Made by a program: the position numbers and the translations under genes. A stretch of 64,000 bases of DNA from DATFES01 sp035457725 (GTDB taxonomy: Bacteria; Pseudomonadota; Alphaproteobacteria; CACIAM-22H2): the NCBI GenBank assembly GCA_035457725.1, contig DATIBC010000057.1, positions 4,453-68,452 of the forward strand, given 5' to 3'. The notes below the pieces were generated by a model, which was given only the letters and a program-made list of their open reading frames with translations, was not told the origin of the DNA and searched no databases. This document shows, piece by piece, positions 8,559 through 17,400 of this stretch. Each line of letters starts with the position of its first letter. Positions within the stretch are counted from its first letter, which is position 1.

Positions 8559-9692
8559 TCAAGCTGCCGGGGCCGCGCCGACGCCGCTCGCGGCGGCCGC
8601 GACACGCGCGCCGAGGCGGGCCCACAGCGCGGTCCAAGTTTCGACGAAGCGATCGATGTCGGCCTGAGTCGTTTCGCAGCCGAGGCTGACGCGGATCGCC
8701 TCTCCCGCAAGTTCGCCGGCGCCCATCGCTTGCAGCACGTGCGAGACGCGCACCTTCCCAGACGAGCACGCGGCGCCGGCGCTGATCGCCACTCCGGCGA
8801 GGTCGAACGCCATGACTTGCGTTTCGGCGGCGACACCGGGCATGGCGATGCAACTGGTGTTGGCGACCCGAGGCGCCTCGCGGCCGAGAACCGTAGCCGC
8901 CGCATCAAGCCGCCCCTCCAGCGCGTCGCGCATTTTGGCGACCGCCGGCATGTCGGAAAGTTCGGCTAGCGCCATGCGGGCGGCCGCCCCAAATCCGGCG
9001 ATGCCGGCGACGTTCTCGGTTCCGGCGCGCAATCCGCGTTCTTGTCCGCCGCCCCGCAGCATCGCCGACAACGCCACTTCGTCGTCGACAACCAGCGCGC
9101 CGACGCCCTGCGGCCCACCGATCTTGTGCGCCGAAATGGCCATCGTGTGGATGCCGAGCGCGGTGAAATCGACCGCGAGCCTGCCGACCGCCTGAACCGC
9201 GTCGCAATGGATTCGCGCGCCGCGGGCCCGCGCGAGGCGCGCCACATCGGCCACCGGCTGGATGGCCCCGGTTTCATTGTTGACCAGCATGACCGCGACC
9301 AAAGCCGGACCGGTTTCACTCGCCAGCAGCCGATCGAGGGCATCGAGATCGACGACTCCTGCGCGGTCGACCGGAATCGCGATGGCGGTCGGCGCCGCGG
9401 CGCGGACCGAATCGTGCTCAATCGCCGAAATCAGCACGCGCGCGGCGGGTTGTGCCAATGCGAGGTTGTTCGCCTCGGTCCCGCCGCTGGTGAAGACGAT
9501 CTGGGCCGACCGTGCGCCGACCAGCGCCGCGACCGAGGCGCGCGCCTCCTCGACGCGTCGCCGGGCCAACCGCCCGAATCGATGCACCGAAGACGGGTTG
9601 CCCGTTTCGAGGAGCGCCGCGTGCATCGCCTCGAACGCCGCTGGCCTCAGTGGCGCGGTCGCGTTGTAGTCGAGGTACACCGAACGAGTCAT
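8559..9692 (-). CDS. Second cysteine desulfurase (NifS/IscS-like)
   Basis: This 377-residue class V aminotransferase-fold protein is immediately upstream of iscS. PLP lysine is Lys190 in SAHKIGGPQG and the catalytic cysteine is Cys309 in SAGAACSSGKV. It is clearly diverged from the neighbouring IscS (NATAPLRP versus QATTPLDP at the start) and is shorter. Alphaproteobacterial isc loci often have such a pair. Both catalytic residues are intact, so it is likely an active desulfurase, perhaps with a different acceptor preference. It lies 30 bases downstream of iscR. Calling it IscS or NifS cannot be decided from sequence alone. Confidence 0.92.
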   Translation of the reverse strand: MTRSVYLDYNATAPLRPAAFEAMHAALLETGNPSSVHRFGRLARRRVEEARASVAALVGARSAQIVFTSGGTEANNLALAQPAARVLISAIEHDSVRAAAPTAIAIPVDRAGVVDLDALDRLLASETGPALVAVMLVNNETGAIQPVADVARLARARGARIHCDAVQAVGRLAVDFTALGIHTMAISAHKIGGPQGVGALVVDDEVALSAMLRGGGQERGLRAGTENVAGIAGFGAAARMALAELSDMPAVAKMRDALEGRLDAAATVLGREAPRVANTSCIAMPGVAAETQVMAFDLAGVAISAGAACSSGKVRVSHVLQAMGAGELAGEAIRVSLGCETTQADIDRFVETWTALWARLGARVAAAASGVGAAPAA

Positions 9693-9722
9693 TTTACCGG
9701 CATTGCTCCGTTGATGGCGTAG

Positions 9723-10199
9723 TCAGTCCGCCGCGACCATCGGCGATTTCTCGCGCGGCCCATGTTCGATCACCCCGCTCGTTCCGAGAACACGCTTGTT
9801 GCAGACATCGGCGAGCGATACCGAGCTCAGGTAAAGATGGATCTGATTGCCGAGCTCTTCCCATAGATCATGGGTCAAGCATCGGCTGCGGTTGGACACG
9901 CAACCCGACGGCGACCCTGGCGCGCAACGCGTGGCGCGGATCGGCTCGTCGACGGCGAGGATGATATCGGAGATCCGCGTCGCCTCGACCGGATGCGCTA
10001 GTAAATAGCCGCCGCCTGGCCCACGCACGCTCTTGACCAAGCCGCCCTTGCGCAGTTTCGAAAAAAGCTGCTCGAGATAGGAGAGGGAAATCTCCTGCCG
10101 CTCGGCGATGTCGGCGAGCGCGACCGGCTGGCCCTTGCTGGTGCTCGCAAGGTCAACCATCGCCATGACGGCGTAACGTCCCTTCGTGCTGAGCTTCAC
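9723..10199 (-). CDS. iscR: Rrf2-family Fe-S regulator IscR
   Basis: IscR is a [2Fe-2S]-sensing repressor of isc genes. The 158-residue product has the winged helix (MKLSTKGRYAVMAMVDLA onward) and three cluster cysteines, Cys92, Cys100 and Cys107, followed by His110 in CLTHDLW. The start is a GTG at 10199, overlapping the cysE stop by three bases (GTGA), with AGGGAG upstream; the MKLSTKGRYA start matches the family exactly. Translational coupling to cysE is likely. A matching type 1 IscR site lies in front of cysE, so this protein probably represses its own operon, including cysE. Confidence 0.95.
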   Translation of the reverse strand: MKLSTKGRYAVMAMVDLASTSKGQPVALADIAERQEISLSYLEQLFSKLRKGGLVKSVRGPGGGYLLAHPVEATRISDIILAVDEPIRATRCAPGSPSGCVSNRSRCLTHDLWEELGNQIHLYLSSVSLADVCNKRVLGTSGVIEHGPREKSPMVAAD

Positions 10200-10948
10200 C
10201 GATTTTCTCCCTTGATGGCGAATTCGACCCCTTTGACGTCGGCGGCCTTGGCCGCCGCGGGGAGTTCGCTCGCCTCGACCTGTTCGCGCAACGCTGCCAA
10301 CAAGCCTTCCAGCTCGGCGACGCGCACTCGCAGCGCGCCGACATCGGCGCAGATACCGTCCATGGCGCGCGCGACCGGATCGGGAATGTCGGGGGTCGAT
10401 CCGTAGGCGCAAAAGTCCTTGGCCTGCGCCGCCTGCCGCATCACCGCCTTGGCGGGGATGCCGACAACGGTGATGCCGTCCGGCACGTCCGCCAGCACGA
10501 CCGCGTTCGATCCGATGCGGGCATTTGCGCCGATCACCAAGGGCCCGAGTATCTTTGCGCCGGCTCCGACGATGACTCCGTCTTTTAGCGTCGGGTGGCG
10601 CTTTCCTTGGCTGAGCGAGGTGCCGCCAAGCGTGACGCCCTGGTAAAGCGTAACGTCATCGCCGAGCTCGGAGGTTTCGCCGATGACCACGCCCATGCCG
10701 TGATCGACGAACAGGCGCCGGCCGATGGCGGCGCCGGGGTGAATTTCGATCCCGGTCAATCCGCGCCCGACATGCGACAGAAACCGCCCGACAAGCCGCC
10801 AGCCGCGACGCCAAGCGCCATGCGCCAGTCGATGAAGCAACACGGCATGGAACCCGGGGTAACAGAACACCACCTCCAGCCGCGAGCGGGCTGCAGGATC
10901 GCGGGCCATGATCGCGTCGATGTCGTCACGAAGATTCTTGAAGTTCAT
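10196..10948 (-). CDS. cysE: Serine O-acetyltransferase CysE
   Basis: CysE acetylates serine with acetyl-CoA, the first step of cysteine synthesis. The 250-residue protein has the N-terminal helical domain and a left-handed beta-helix of hexapeptide repeats (HPGAAIG, VVIGETS, VILGPLVIGANARIG), with the catalytic region DHGMGVVIGET. The C-terminal 50 residues form a charged, coiled-coil-like tail after the GIPAKAV end of the catalytic core. As first gene of the isc operon it ties cysteine supply to cysteine use by IscS. The promoter and IscR site lie about 100 bases upstream. Confidence 0.95.
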   Translation of the reverse strand: MNFKNLRDDIDAIMARDPAARSRLEVVFCYPGFHAVLLHRLAHGAWRRGWRLVGRFLSHVGRGLTGIEIHPGAAIGRRLFVDHGMGVVIGETSELGDDVTLYQGVTLGGTSLSQGKRHPTLKDGVIVGAGAKILGPLVIGANARIGSNAVVLADVPDGITVVGIPAKAVMRQAAQAKDFCAYGSTPDIPDPVARAMDGICADVGALRVRVAELEGLLAALREQVEASELPAAAKAADVKGVEFAIKGENR

Positions 10949-11043
10949 GGCTTCGACTACCTAGTATGCTTCGCGCTCGCCGATGCGAGGGCGCACCGTC
11001 AAACGAGCCCGCGTGCGAGCCCGGCCGAGGTCTGCTTTGGGCA

Positions 11044-11076
11044 GGTATATTTTACCCGAGCTAGTTAGTCAAGTAT
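11044..11076 (-). promoter_or_regulatory. cysE-isc promoter with overlapping type 1 IscR site
   Basis: Reading the minus strand, a -35 TTGACT (11072-11067) and a -10 TATACC (11049-11044) are separated by 17 bases. The 25-bp stretch 11076-11052 begins ATACTTGACT and ends CTCGGGTAA. It matches the E. coli type 1 IscR consensus (as I recall it) at 20 of 25 positions, with the left half perfect. The site covers the -35 and the spacer, as in the E. coli iscR promoter, so [2Fe-2S]-IscR binding should block RNA polymerase. Confidence 0.7.
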
Positions 11077-11102
11077 TGAACCGAAAGAATACTCAACCAC
11101 TT

Positions 11103-11123
11103 GAAATATAATACTTATATTTC
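11103..11123. promoter_or_regulatory. AT-rich perfect palindrome in the divergent region
   Basis: GAAATATA (11103-11110) and TATATTTC (11116-11123) form a perfect inverted repeat around a 5-base centre, in the AT-rich gap between cysE (minus) and the small hydrolase (plus). A TATAAT sits at 11107-11112. A second inverted repeat, TTCCGA/TCGGAA, follows at 11121-11141. The placement suggests an operator, but the binding protein is unknown. Confidence 0.4.
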
Positions 11124-11195
11124 CGACCAACTTGATCGGAATTGCTTGGCCTCGCGGGGCATTCGCGGCCTCTCGGGCGCGCCCTGGGAGCGGCA

Positions 11196-11906
11196 ATGCC
11201 TGACGTGATAATCAATGGCGCCGACGGTCGCCTCGAGGGCCGCTACTTGCCGGCGGCGCGCGGCGAGCGGGCGCCGATCGCATTGTTGTTGCACCCCCAT
11301 CCGCAGCACGGCGGAACGATGCACAACAAGGTCGTCTATACCCTCAACCAATCGTTTACGCGGCTTGGTTTCTCGACCTTGCGGTTCAATTTCCGCGGCG
11401 TCGGCCGCTCGCAGGGATCTTTCGCGCGCGGCGAGGGCGAGTTGACCGACGCGGCTTCCGCCCTCGACTGGCTGCAAGCTTACAACGCCAATGCCTCGGG
11501 TTGCTGGATCGCCGGATTCTCCTTCGGCGCTTGGATCGGGATGCAACTATTGATGCGCCGCCCGGAGATCGACGGCTTCATATCGATAGCGCCCCCGGCC
11601 AATATCTACGACTTCGGATTCCTCGCTCCCTGCCCGTCTTCGGGCCTGATTGTTCACGGCGACAAGGATGAGGTCGTGCCCGAGGATGCGTCCCGCCGCC
11701 TCGCCGAGAAACTGAGCAAGCAGCGCGACATCAAGATCGATTACCGCGTGATAAAAGGCGCGAACCATTTCTTCACCGACCGTCTCGAAAAGCTGCAGAC
11801 GCTGGTCGAGGACTACTTGACGCAGGCGCTGAAGCCGCCGGCCCCCGGGCGTAGCGCCGCGCGCGATACGCGGGAGCGCGAAAAGAGCAAGGCTTCAGCG
11901 CGCTAA
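11196..11906 (+). CDS. Small alpha/beta hydrolase
   Basis: This 236-residue dienelactone-hydrolase-like alpha/beta hydrolase begins at the ATG at 11196, with GGGAG five bases upstream. The nucleophile is Ser109 in GFSFG, the acid is Asp158 in HGDKDEVVP and the histidine is His191 in GANHFF. The oxyanion region is HPHPQHGGTM, as in a widespread proteobacterial family (RNFRGVGxSxG) with no firm substrate. The last 25 residues are basic and low in complexity (RSAARDTREREKSKASAR). No signal peptide is present. It is divergent from the cysE-isc operon and ends 9 bases from the convergent anmK stop. Confidence 0.85.
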   Translation: MPDVIINGADGRLEGRYLPAARGERAPIALLLHPHPQHGGTMHNKVVYTLNQSFTRLGFSTLRFNFRGVGRSQGSFARGEGELTDAASALDWLQAYNANASGCWIAGFSFGAWIGMQLLMRRPEIDGFISIAPPANIYDFGFLAPCPSSGLIVHGDKDEVVPEDASRRLAEKLSKQRDIKIDYRVIKGANHFFTDRLEKLQTLVEDYLTQALKPPAPGRSAARDTREREKSKASAR

Positions 11907-11915
11907 TGCCGGAGT

Positions 11916-13019
11916 TCAAGGCTTGCGAAACAGCCGGCCGCCGAGCATAGGGCGGGTAACGCCGGTGGTGCTGGGAAAGCTCAGCGGCAGGCCCCGCAGC
12001 GACCGTACCGCCAGGAATGCGAAGGCTTGCGCCTCGAGCGCGTCGCCATTCCAACCATGTTCCTCCGCCGTTCGGACCTCGGCGCCGAGGGCCGCACGCA
12101 GCATGGCAATCAGGGTCGGATTGCGGCGACCGCCTCCGGTGACGATCCAGGCGCGGGGCGGCGCTGGAAAGTGAGGCGCCGCCGCCGCGACGGAATGGGC
12201 GGTGAACGCGGTCAGCGTCGCGGCGCCGTCTTGCGTCGATAGCCCGGCGACCGGCGCCGGATCGAAGGCATTGCGGTCGAGCGATTTCGGCGGCGGCCGG
12301 CTGAAATAAACGTGGCTCATGAGCGCGGCCAATGCCGCAAGATCGACATGTCCCGCGGCCGCCGCGGTTCCGCCCGCGTCGCATGCGGTGCCCTGGCGCG
12401 CCAGCATCCAATCGTCGATCAGCGCATTGCCTGGACCGGTGTCGAAGGCCAGCAGTCCACGACCCGCTGCCCCGGTGTCGGCCTGCGGGCCGATCCAGGT
12501 AACGTTGGCGACGCCGCCGACGTTCAAGACGGCCAGCGGCCGCGGCAAATGAGCCGCAAGAGCGGCGTGGAAGATCGGGACGAATGGGGCGCCTTCGCCG
12601 CCGGCCGCGACGTCGGCGCTGCGAAAATCGCCGACCACGTCGATCTTGGTCCGCTGCGCGAGCAACTCGCCATCGCCGATCTGCCAGGTAAACCCTTCGC
12701 GTGGGCGGTGGACCAGCGTTTGGCCATGAAAGCCGATGACGTCGACGCCCGCCGGGGTCAACCCAGCCTCCTTCAGCAATGCGCTGACCGCGGCGGCGTG
12801 CGCGAGCGTCATGTCGCGCTCCACCGCCTTGACCGGCTGGCGGCCGCCTAGGGCGCGCCTGAGTCGTTCGCGCAAGCTCGACGAATAGGGATACGTTCGC
12901 GCCGCGCCGATGGCGGCGATCGTATGCCCCTCGGTTTCGACGAGCGCGGCGTCGACGCCGTCGAGCGACGTGCCGCTCATCAAGCCGAGGGCGCGCAATA
13001 CGGGGGTCGATTGGGGCAA
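11916..13019 (-). CDS. anmK: Anhydro-N-acetylmuramic acid kinase AnmK
   Basis: AnmK phosphorylates and hydrolyses anhydro-MurNAc during murein recycling. The family signature GLMSGTSLDGVD lies near the N-terminus, GFHGQT in the sugar site, FDTGPGNALIDDW in the nucleotide fold and VTGGGRRNP near the C-terminus. There is no ATG before MSGTSLDG in frame, and starting there would cut the conserved RALGL strand. I therefore use the TTG at 13019, which gives 367 residues, close to the E. coli length of 369. The start remains uncertain. It is divergent from tyrS, a conserved neighbour in alphaproteobacteria. Confidence 0.92.
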   Translation of the reverse strand: MPQSTPVLRALGLMSGTSLDGVDAALVETEGHTIAAIGAARTYPYSSSLRERLRRALGGRQPVKAVERDMTLAHAAAVSALLKEAGLTPAGVDVIGFHGQTLVHRPREGFTWQIGDGELLAQRTKIDVVGDFRSADVAAGGEGAPFVPIFHAALAAHLPRPLAVLNVGGVANVTWIGPQADTGAAGRGLLAFDTGPGNALIDDWMLARQGTACDAGGTAAAAGHVDLAALAALMSHVYFSRPPPKSLDRNAFDPAPVAGLSTQDGAATLTAFTAHSVAAAAPHFPAPPRAWIVTGGGRRNPTLIAMLRAALGAEVRTAEEHGWNGDALEAQAFAFLAVRSLRGLPLSFPSTTGVTRPMLGGRLFRKP

Positions 13020-13141
13020 TGGCGTTCTCTCGTAGACCGGTGCGGAACGCGACCCATGTCGTTGTCGGTCCGCATGCGATTGTGCTAAATCACCGCCGCC
13101 GCGGGCAAGCATTCCGCGCGCCCGGCGCAGTCGTTCAAGCG

Positions 13142-14395
13142 ATGGCCAAGTCCCGATCCGATCTTCTCCGCGCCCTCTCCGAACGCGGATACATCCATCA
13201 ATGCACCGATTCCGCGGCGCTCGATCTCGCCGCTTCAAAAGGCCGCATCACCGCTTACGTCGGATACGACTGTACCGCCGATTCGCTGCATGTCGGCCAC
13301 CTCGTCTCGATCATGATGCTTCGCTTGCTGCAGCGCACCGGGCACCGGCCGATCGCGCTGATGGGCGGCGGAACGACCAAGGTTGGCGATCCCTCAGGCA
13401 AGGACGAAACGCGGCAGCTTCTGTCGGAAGCGACGATCGCCGCCAACATGGCGGCCATTCGGCGCAGCTTCGCCAACTTTCTCTCCTTCGATGACGGACC
13501 GACCGGCGCGATCATGGCGAATAACGCCGATTGGCTCGATGATCTGCGCTACATCGCGTTTCTGCGCGATATCGGCCGACACTTCTCGGTCAACCGAATG
13601 CTGAGCATGGACTCGGTCAAGCTGCGGCTCGAGCGCGACCAGCCGCTCACCTTCCTCGAGTTCAACTACATGGTGCTGCAATCCTACGATTTCGTCGAAT
13701 TGGCGCGTCGTCACGATTGCCGGTTGCAGATGGGAGGGTCGGATCAGTGGGGCAACATCGTCATGGGCGTGGAGCTGGGGCGCCGCGTCGCCGATTTCGG
13801 GTTGTTCGGGTTGACGACGCCGCTGATCACCACCGCGTCGGGCGCCAAGATGGGCAAGACGGCGCAAGGCGCGGTGTGGCTCAACCCCGAGCGCCTTGCG
13901 CCCTATGCCTACTATCAGTACTGGCGCAACACCGACGACGGCGATGTCGGCCGGTTCCTGAAGCTCTTCACCGACTTGCCGCTGGATGAGATTGCCCGCC
14001 TAGAGGCGCTCGCCGGGGCGGAGATCAACGAGGCGAAGAAGATATTGGCCTTCGAGGCAACCAAGCTGTGTCATGGCGGCGACGCCGCGCGCGAGGCGGC
14101 CGAGACGGCGCGGCGCACCTTCGAGGAAGGGACGGCCGGCGGCGATTTACCGACGGTGCACAAGACGCGGGCGGAGCTTGATACTGGCGTGCCGTTATAC
14201 GAGCTCCTCGTCGAAACGCGGCTGAGTGCAACCAACAGCGACGCGCGACGTCTGATCTCGCAAGGAGGCGCTCGCATCAACGACGCGGTCGTCCGCGATA
14301 CGAAACAATCCGTGACCAGCGGTCAGCTCTCTCGGGAAGGTGTCATCAAGCTTACGGCCGGCAAGAAACGCCACGCGCTGGTGCGCGTCGTCTGA
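13142..14395 (+). CDS. tyrS: Tyrosyl-tRNA synthetase TyrS
   Basis: This class I aminoacyl-tRNA synthetase has 417 residues from the ATG at 13142 (MAKSRSDLLRALSERGYI). The HIGH-type motif appears as HVGH in ADSLHVGHLVS. The KMSKS loop appears as KMGKT in GAKMGKTAQGAVW, the relaxed form normal for bacterial TyrRS. The tyrosine-binding GGSDQWGNI and the C-terminal S4 RNA-binding domain (DARRLISQGGARIN) are present. It converges on the AsmA-like gene with an 8-base gap, and no terminator is visible there. Confidence 0.97.
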   Translation: MAKSRSDLLRALSERGYIHQCTDSAALDLAASKGRITAYVGYDCTADSLHVGHLVSIMMLRLLQRTGHRPIALMGGGTTKVGDPSGKDETRQLLSEATIAANMAAIRRSFANFLSFDDGPTGAIMANNADWLDDLRYIAFLRDIGRHFSVNRMLSMDSVKLRLERDQPLTFLEFNYMVLQSYDFVELARRHDCRLQMGGSDQWGNIVMGVELGRRVADFGLFGLTTPLITTASGAKMGKTAQGAVWLNPERLAPYAYYQYWRNTDDGDVGRFLKLFTDLPLDEIARLEALAGAEINEAKKILAFEATKLCHGGDAAREAAETARRTFEEGTAGGDLPTVHKTRAELDTGVPLYELLVETRLSATNSDARRLISQGGARINDAVVRDTKQSVTSGQLSREGVIKLTAGKKRHALVRVV

Positions 14396-14403
14396 TACGG
14401 CGT

Positions 14404-17400
14404 TTACTGCCCGTCGCGGCGCTGGTTGGGATCGGGCTCGAAGCTCGGCGGCGATCCCTTGCCGTCCTCGGATAGATCGAACAGCCCGCGAAGAAATCCT
14501 GGCGCCAGCGTCGACAGTGGCTGCACCGACACCTCGGGATCGACTATCGGACCGCTAATGGTGTAATTGGCGGCGAACAATCCGCCCCCCTTCTCGGGCA
14601 CGAGAATGCGGCCGAGCAACGGAATGTTGCCGAAAACGCTGTTGAGCGCGTAGGCCGGAACCAACGTTCCGCCCACCTTGACCGATTCGGCATCCGGATC
14701 GAGCGTCCCCTTGGCGGTGATTCCCATCGCCGACCCGTAGGCGCGTGCGTCGCGAATTTTGATCTCGGCATCGAACGCTTCGAATTCGCCGTATAGACGG
14801 GTGAAGCCGATGCCTTCGCCCTTAAGCGAATCGAGAATCCCGGTGAGCAAGGCGATACTGAGTATCCGCGCCAGGCCCGGCGCATTCACCACCCGGAATT
14901 CGCCCATTTCGATCTTGCCGACCATCGGCGCGCCGGCGATCGATTCGTCGGTCGCGCCTTTAAGCTCGAATTTTCCGCCGACGATGTTGGGCGTTGCACC
15001 GACGATCTTCAACAGCGCGCCCGCGTTGTCGGCATGGGCGTACAGCGTCTGACGCCCCGCGGCGTCGGTCTTGAGATCGATCGCCGCTGGTTGGCTGGTG
15101 CCGCCGGCGACGGGGGTTTGAGCATGGAGATCGATGCGCTCCCAACGTCGCGCCGAGCGAAAGCCGTCGAGGCTCAATTGATCGAAAAATCGATCGGGCG
15201 CCAAATAGAGCCGATCGACTTTCGCGACGACGCGCAATTCGGGTCGCTCTGCGGTTCGGTTCGTTCCCGCCGTCCCGACGCCGCGATCGCGCAGGAATGG
15301 CTCGCCGTTGAAGGCCTTTCCCTCGACATCGATCGAAATTCCGTGCCGCTCGCGCGCAAACCTGCCGCGTACGTCGGTGAGCCCGACCTTGAGCGTGTCG
15401 ACGTCGATGCGCGAAAGCGTTTTGCCGTTGGCCGCGAATGCGCCGCGGCCGTTGACCTGCAAGCCGCCGCCACTGGCGTGCAACAGCGGCAAATCGACCG
15501 GACGACCGTTTTCGAGACGCATCTCGACGCGCGCATTCGCCGGCACTCCTGGCGGCTTGCTCCAGTCTTGTTCGACGATCGCCAGGGTCGCGGCGTCGAG
15601 CTTCATGTCGGCCGCGAGCTGGCTGCGTCCGCCGCGCCGCTCGGTGTAGACGAGGGAAACGTCGACCGGGCCGTCGACCACTGGACGGAGATCGAATCCG
15701 AATGCGGAGCGATCGGCCGACGAAATGGTGCCGCGTGCCTTGGTTTCTCCGATAACCTGCGCGCCCGCCTGGAAGTTGCGGACCATCTCAATCTGTGCCG
15801 GCACTTGACCGACGGTAAGCGTCCCGCGGATGTCTAGACCCTTGTTGTTAAGCCGCATCGCCAGCGTCCCGTCGCGGGCATCCTGGCCGAGAACGACATC
15901 ACGCAGGCCGAATTCAGAGACATCGGCGGTCACCGCCATGTCGATCTCTTCGACCTTGAGCCGATCGAGCAGGGGAAACTTGAAGCCGATTCGCACCATC
16001 GAGTTGCCGTCGAACTGAGCGGGCGTCAGGCCGATGGCCTTGATGAACTCGAGCGGCGGTCGATCGATCAATTCGAGTTGTTCGCGCAACGGGCCGCGCA
16101 CGGCGACGTCGATCGACGCCAGTTCGATATCGCGACCAAGATCGGTGAGCGCGATTTTGGCGCCTTCCACTTTGAGTCGTCCCAGTTCGCCAGCGCTGGC
16201 GTCGAGATCGACCCGGTCGATTCCGACTTTTCCGGTCCCCGCCACCTTCTCCACTGGCGGCAGCCCCTTGAGGTATTGGACGGATAGACCGGTGAATCGA
16301 AAGGATCCGTCCACCTGCTCGGCCACAAGTCCACCGCCGGAATCCGTGGCTACCGACAATTGGAAGCGCCCCTCCTCGAGCACGCCCTTGGAGAGGTTTT
16401 CGATGATCCACCGCCTGGCGTTGGCGGAAGCGTTGATCGGCCACAGGCGGCCCACGTCGTCGACAAACACCTTGCGAACTGCCGCCGTCGCCGTTAAGCG
16501 CGGGTGATCGTCGAGCCCGTCGATTTCCGCGCTCGCTTGGATCTTTGTCTCGCCCAGATCGAGCGCCGCTTCGTCGATCTTCAGTCGCTGAGTCCCCTCC
16601 GAAAACTCGCCCATCAGTCGGACTTGGCGGAATTCGATGGGCTCGGAGAAAAAAGCGGGAGACACGATCCGCCCCTTGGGCCCGGCAAGATTGAAGCCCA
16701 CCGAACGAACTTGGCCGTCGAGGGCCATGGCGAGATCGACGACTCCGCTCACCGTGGTTTCGAGAACGCTGAGCCGGTCGAGCCGTGAATCGACGACCCG
16801 AAGCTGGGCAAGGCCGATATCGGTGAAGCGAACCTGCCCCTCAATGCGATCGGCGCCCGTGGAATAGCTGACATTGGCCGCAAGGCGCGCCTCATTCTCC
16901 TCGATCTTGACCGTCAGGCCCAAATCCGCGCGAAGTCCGGCAGGATTGCGAAACAGCGTCACGTCCGTATCGGGGACGCTCCACGTCCGACCGTCCGCCA
17001 GGTCGTAGATTGTCGTGACACCATCGGTGATGCTGATCTGACGCAGGTATCCGCCGGGGCGCGTCGGATCAGGTTCGCGCAGGAAGTTGCCGATTATGAG
17101 CGGGATCGCCCGGCCGGCCTCCTCGACGCCCTGCGGCGCCCCGCCTTCGGCATCGGCGCCGAAGCGAAGTCCGCCTTCCTTGGTGCGAATGATCGTCAAA
17201 CGCGGCCGGCGAACGTCGATCGCCACCGGAGCTACCACCCCGCGCAGCAACGCGGTGGCCGAAAGACTCAGGTCCAACTCGGGGATTCGCGCCACCATCG
17301 CCCCTTCGCCGCGAGAGACGGTGACGTTCAGCACTTTAAGATCGAGATTGCGCTCCCACCCTGTCCAGGCCAGCACGGTCTCGTCGAAGGTGATTTGGGC

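Noticed and set aside
13842..13870. TyrS with a damaged KMSKS motif (KMGKT)
   Set aside because: Relaxed versions such as KFGKT are normal in bacterial TyrRS.
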